From Arthrobacter sp. ISL-5 (GTDB lineage Bacteria > Actinomycetota > Actinomycetes > Actinomycetales > Micrococcaceae): a stretch of DNA of 64,000 nt. Shown piece after piece: positions 61,561 to 64,000 of this stretch (positions are counted from its first letter, which is position 1; every line of letters starts with the position of its first letter). The notes under the pieces were generated by a model, which saw nothing but the letters and a program-made list of their open reading frames with translations, was not told where the DNA came from and ran no database searches. The position numbers and the translations under genes are program-made. The stretch is taken from the NCBI RefSeq assembly GCF_018613835.1, contig NZ_JAGGPM010000019.1:1-64000 (forward strand), written 5' to 3'.

Positions 61561-61585
61561 CCGCCGGCCAATGCCGGCCGCGGCC

Positions 61586-62200
61586 CTAGTTCCGGTGGTG
61601 GTCGATCAGCCAGCCGGCCATCTGCTGGGCCCGCTTGGACGCCAGGAAATCACCTTCCGTGGCCGAGATGATCGAGCCCTTCATCAGGATGTGCCAGGAC
61701 CGGGCAAAGTCGTCGGTGCGCTGGAGGCCGGCTTCTTCAGCGAGCGCCGTGATGTGCCCGCGGATCCTGGCGAGGTAGCCGATGCTGGCCTCCCCGAGCG
61801 GATGCTCCGGCCCCATTTCAAGGAGGACATTGATGAACGTGCAGGCTTCGAAATCGTCGCGCTGAAACCAGTCTCCGAACACGTCGAAAACGGCCAGCAG
61901 CCGTTCCTCGGGCGTATTTCCGCGGCGCCTTGCTTCCGAAATGATGAGGTCGACCGTCCACACCTGGTCGCGTACCGCCAGGAAGGCAAGAACCAGCGCA
62001 TCCTTGGAGGGAAAGTGACGGTAGAAGGTCGATTTGGCCACACCGGAACGATCTATCAGCTCGTTAATCCCGACGTCGCGGACACCGCGGCGGGAGAACA
62101 GCTCGTAGGCAGTGGCCAGTATCCGGTCCACTGGTTCGCTATGACCGGTCCGCACCTCATTAGGCAGCAAGGCGTCCCCGGTTGAATCAGGTGCACTCAT
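61586..62200 (-). CDS. TetR-family transcriptional regulator
   Basis: A 204-residue regulator. N-terminal helix-turn-helix ILATAYELFSRRGVRDVGIN, ELIDRSGVAKSTFYRHFPSK. The C-terminal effector domain (residues 75-200) resembles TetR_C_33-type drug or lipid sensors by length only. A perfect 16-bp palindrome lies 32 bases upstream, a likely self-binding operator. No neighbouring efflux gene is seen, so the target may be elsewhere. Confidence 0.9.
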   Translation of the reverse strand: MSAPDSTGDALLPNEVRTGHSEPVDRILATAYELFSRRGVRDVGINELIDRSGVAKSTFYRHFPSKDALVLAFLAVRDQVWTVDLIISEARRRGNTPEERLLAVFDVFGDWFQRDDFEACTFINVLLEMGPEHPLGEASIGYLARIRGHITALAEEAGLQRTDDFARSWHILMKGSIISATEGDFLASKRAQQMAGWLIDHHRN

Positions 62201-62231
62201 CAAGGAAACAGTCTACCTTGGGACTGGCAGA

Positions 62232-62247
62232 GACAGACTTGTCTGTC
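62232..62247. promoter_or_regulatory. Perfect TetR-type operator GACAGAC-TT-GTCTGTC
   Basis: A perfect 16-bp palindrome in the 142-bp gap between TetR (minus) and the 78-residue gene (plus). Its shape matches TetR-family sites. Confidence 0.65.
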
Positions 62248-62342
62248 CTATTCTATCTATCAACACGACGCACGCCTCGGGATAAGCAGTCCCCCCGGCG
62301 TAGCTGGCGTTACTGCAATGGAGCAGAGATGGGAGTAAAGCG

Positions 62343-62579
62343 ATGGACGATGACGACATCCGTGCGGTGGAGGAAGCCGTGGCGACGTTGGAGTCCGCCA
62401 GCGCAGAGCACGAGCCTGCGGCGATAAGCCTGCAAACCGCGGTGGCGGCAGCCGTGACCCACGGCAAGCCGATCCGCGAGGTGGCCGAAGCGGCGCACAT
62501 GACTGCGCTGGAAGTCCTGGACGCAGCCGACGCCGTCATGTACCCGCGGCAAGCGCTTCAGCCCTCGTCTCCGGCCTAG
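62343..62579 (+). CDS. Hypothetical protein, 78 residues
   Basis: It begins MDDDDIRAVEEAVATLESAS and is mostly helical (VAEAAHMTALEVLDAADAVM). GGAG lies eight bases before ATG. It may be controlled by the TetR palindrome upstream. No family recognised. Confidence 0.6.
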   Translation: MDDDDIRAVEEAVATLESASAEHEPAAISLQTAVAAAVTHGKPIREVAEAAHMTALEVLDAADAVMYPRQALQPSSPA

Positions 62580-62750
62580 CAACCTAGCAAACGGCGCAGC
62601 CGGGAAGGCTCGCCTTCGGGAAACTTGATCGGATCCTGAGGAAAAGCCGCGGCAAGGCTGATCCGCCCGCGCCACTCTTAAATGCATCAGCCCGTGGAGA
62701 GATCCTCCCAGGGGATAGCAGGCAAGTGCAGCTAGGAAGCGTGGGGCACC

Positions 62751-63251
62751 ATGACTACGGCAGCAACTCTCGAAGCGGTCACCGACGTCGGTGGCGTCAT
62801 CACGGATCCGCAGCCCGTGGACTTCCACCGGCTGGGGCTGGCCGGATGCATCGACAGGCTGACGGCACCGTTGCGCCGCCAGGGAATGTGCGTTCACTGG
62901 GAGACGCCCCACCACGGACTCGAGATCTCGTCCAGCTGCGCCTCGCTGCTGTACCGGACCGCGCAGGAGGCCCTGAGCAACACGTTCAAGCGCGGGGATG
63001 CCACCGATGTCACAGTCCGTCTCGCCGCCGTTTTCCACGGGATCCGCCTGACCGTCGCCGACAACGGCACGGGCTTCGAGGGCACCGGCCCGGCGGCGGT
63101 GCCGTCCGCCCATAAGCCTGCCTGCAGTGGAGGCCAGAGTGCCGGGCTCCGCACCATGTCCGTCGCGGTGCAGGACGCCGGCGGGACAGTGGCCATCGAC
63201 TCAGCGCCCGGCACGGGCACCGCCGTCACCGTCACCATTCCGCTGGACTGA
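62751..63251 (+). CDS. Stand-alone histidine-kinase-like ATPase domain (HATPase)
   Basis: A 166-residue protein with the GHKL fold: N-box RTAQEALSNTFKRGDATDVT and G1-box LTVADNGTGFEGTGP, then a G2-like GGQSAGLRTMSVAVQDAGG. It looks like the C-terminal half of a NarL-type sensor kinase without the phosphoacceptor histidine or sensor. It may be a truncated kinase, an anti-sigma-type kinase or an adapter; no response regulator is adjacent. Confidence 0.8.
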   Translation: MTTAATLEAVTDVGGVITDPQPVDFHRLGLAGCIDRLTAPLRRQGMCVHWETPHHGLEISSSCASLLYRTAQEALSNTFKRGDATDVTVRLAAVFHGIRLTVADNGTGFEGTGPAAVPSAHKPACSGGQSAGLRTMSVAVQDAGGTVAIDSAPGTGTAVTVTIPLD

Positions 63252-63282
63252 ACACACGCGGAGCATGCGCGGCGCACTGGCC

Positions 63283-63288
63283 TAGGAT
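63283..63288 (+). promoter_or_regulatory. -10 box TAGGAT, probable leaderless promoter
   Basis: TAGGAT, six bases, then ATG 63295. Confidence 0.5.
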
Positions 63289-63294
63289 GCTTCC

Positions 63295-63960
63295 ATGACA
63301 GTGCGCAACGTCCGGCCCTTGGCGGTCCGGGCCTTCGAATCCCCGGACATACAGCAGGCCGTCGCCGGGCTGCGCAGCAAACTGGCCGCAGGGCATCGGG
63401 TTCTCCTCGGCGTGGCCGGCGCACCGGGCTCCGGAAAGTCCACCTTCTCTGCCTGCCTGGCGGAAGCGCTGGGTCCCGGATCGGCCCTCGTGGTCCCCAT
63501 GGACGGGTTCCATCTGGGCAATGCCATCATTGACGGCACCCCGCTGAAGCAGCGCAAGGGCGCTCCGGACACGTTCGACGCCGGCGGTTATCTCTCGCTG
63601 CTGCGGCGGCTCGCGCAGCGGGACGAGGAAGTTGTCTACGCGCCGGACTTCCGCCGCTCCATCGACGAGCCCGTGGCCGCATCGATTGCCGTGCCGGCCG
63701 CCGTTCCGCTGATCATCACCGAGGGAAACTACCTGCTCGCCGACGGGCCCCAATGGCAGCAGGTGAGGTCCCAGCTGGACGAGGTCTGGTTTGTTGACAC
63801 TCCCCGGGAGCTTCGCCTGTCCCGCCTCGTGGAACGGCACATGCTCTTCGGCATGGACCGGCCCGCCGCCGAGGCCTGGGCCTCGGGGTCCGACGAAGCC
63901 AATGCCCGGATTATCGAGGCCACCCGCCACCGGGCAGACCGGATCATCCGCTGGGACTGA
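63295..63960 (+). CDS. P-loop nucleoside/nucleotide kinase family protein
   Basis: A 221-residue kinase similar to uridine kinase and the PanK/CoaE-like group. Walker A is LLGVAGAPGSGKSTFSACLA; ALVVPMDGFHLGNAIID holds the catalytic Asp region, and VPLIITEGNYLLADGPQWQQ follows. VWFVDTPRELRLSRLVERHM is the LID-like part. The substrate is not determined; fructose- or nucleoside-type alcohols are family possibilities. Confidence 0.85.
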   Translation: MTVRNVRPLAVRAFESPDIQQAVAGLRSKLAAGHRVLLGVAGAPGSGKSTFSACLAEALGPGSALVVPMDGFHLGNAIIDGTPLKQRKGAPDTFDAGGYLSLLRRLAQRDEEVVYAPDFRRSIDEPVAASIAVPAAVPLIITEGNYLLADGPQWQQVRSQLDEVWFVDTPRELRLSRLVERHMLFGMDRPAAEAWASGSDEANARIIEATRHRADRIIRWD

Positions 63961-64000
63961 CGCGGCCAGCCGCGGCGCGGAGCTTCAGTCTATGCACGCC

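Overview
The window is about 64 kb of high-GC DNA from an actinobacterium. Gene content and style fit a soil member of the Micrococcaceae (Arthrobacter/Pseudarthrobacter type). This is an inference from the homodimeric AceE, the purine and ureide operons, ABC sugar importers with lipoprotein binding proteins, a GAF-ANTAR regulator, leaderless -10 boxes and intergenic hairpins. I saw no rRNA, tRNA, CRISPR array, prophage or insertion sequence. It reads as ordinary chromosome rich in catabolic functions.

Layout. 1-4.4 kb: the 3' part of aceE, a DUF1508 protein, a MocA-like nucleotidyltransferase and an aldo/keto reductase. 4.5-27.3 kb: a purine and ureide catabolic region. It holds a xanthine-dehydrogenase-type enzyme (fused FeS/molybdopterin subunit plus FAD subunit) with XdhC, a purine permease, guanine deaminase, 8-oxoguanine deaminase, uricase, a second purine/urate permease, an RpiR-type regulator, an NCS1 (allantoin-type) permease, an IclR regulator, and an operon of malic enzyme, malate synthase, an uncharacterised HpcH/HpaI-like aldolase and (S)-ureidoglycine aminohydrolase. 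A stand-alone LigD-type polymerase and a 58-residue orphan gene interrupt this region between 8-oxoguanine deaminase and uricase. Together the genes take guanine, xanthine and 8-oxoguanine to urate, and carry ureide-derived glyoxylate through malate to pyruvate. HIU hydrolase, OHCU decarboxylase, allantoinase and ureidoglycolate-cleaving genes are not in the window.

27.4-43 kb: mixed housekeeping and stress genes. These include a lipoprotein with a degenerate beta-lactamase fold, a VOC protein, a HAD phosphatase, a second DUF1508 protein, a GH15 trehalase-like enzyme, DUF72, an App1-like phosphatase, a GH1 beta-glucosidase, an AAA ATPase with a GPGFG repeat tail, an Hsp20/J-domain/MerR module, a PAP2 phosphatase and a PhoD phosphatase. 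43-58 kb: sugar catabolism. A ChvE-MmsA-MmsB monosaccharide importer is followed by a minus-strand operon with an ABC importer lacking its ATPase, DgoD, a KDPG/KDPGal aldolase, a KDG-type kinase and ManD, under a divergent GntR regulator. 58-64 kb: a GAF-ANTAR antiterminator, another Hsp20, small secreted proteins, a lipoprotein gene split by an in-frame amber codon, a TetR regulator with a perfect palindromic operator, a stand-alone HATPase domain and a P-loop kinase.

Patterns across the window: six loci with long intergenic hairpins (stems of roughly 18-28 bp), five genes with in-frame 15-bp tandem repeats, and a repeated leaderless promoter signature (TANNNT exactly 6 nt before ATG) at seven genes. 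No single new system stands out as certain. The best leads are the hairpin families, the aldolase of unknown reaction in the ureide operon, the uricase leader terminator and the amber-split lipoprotein.
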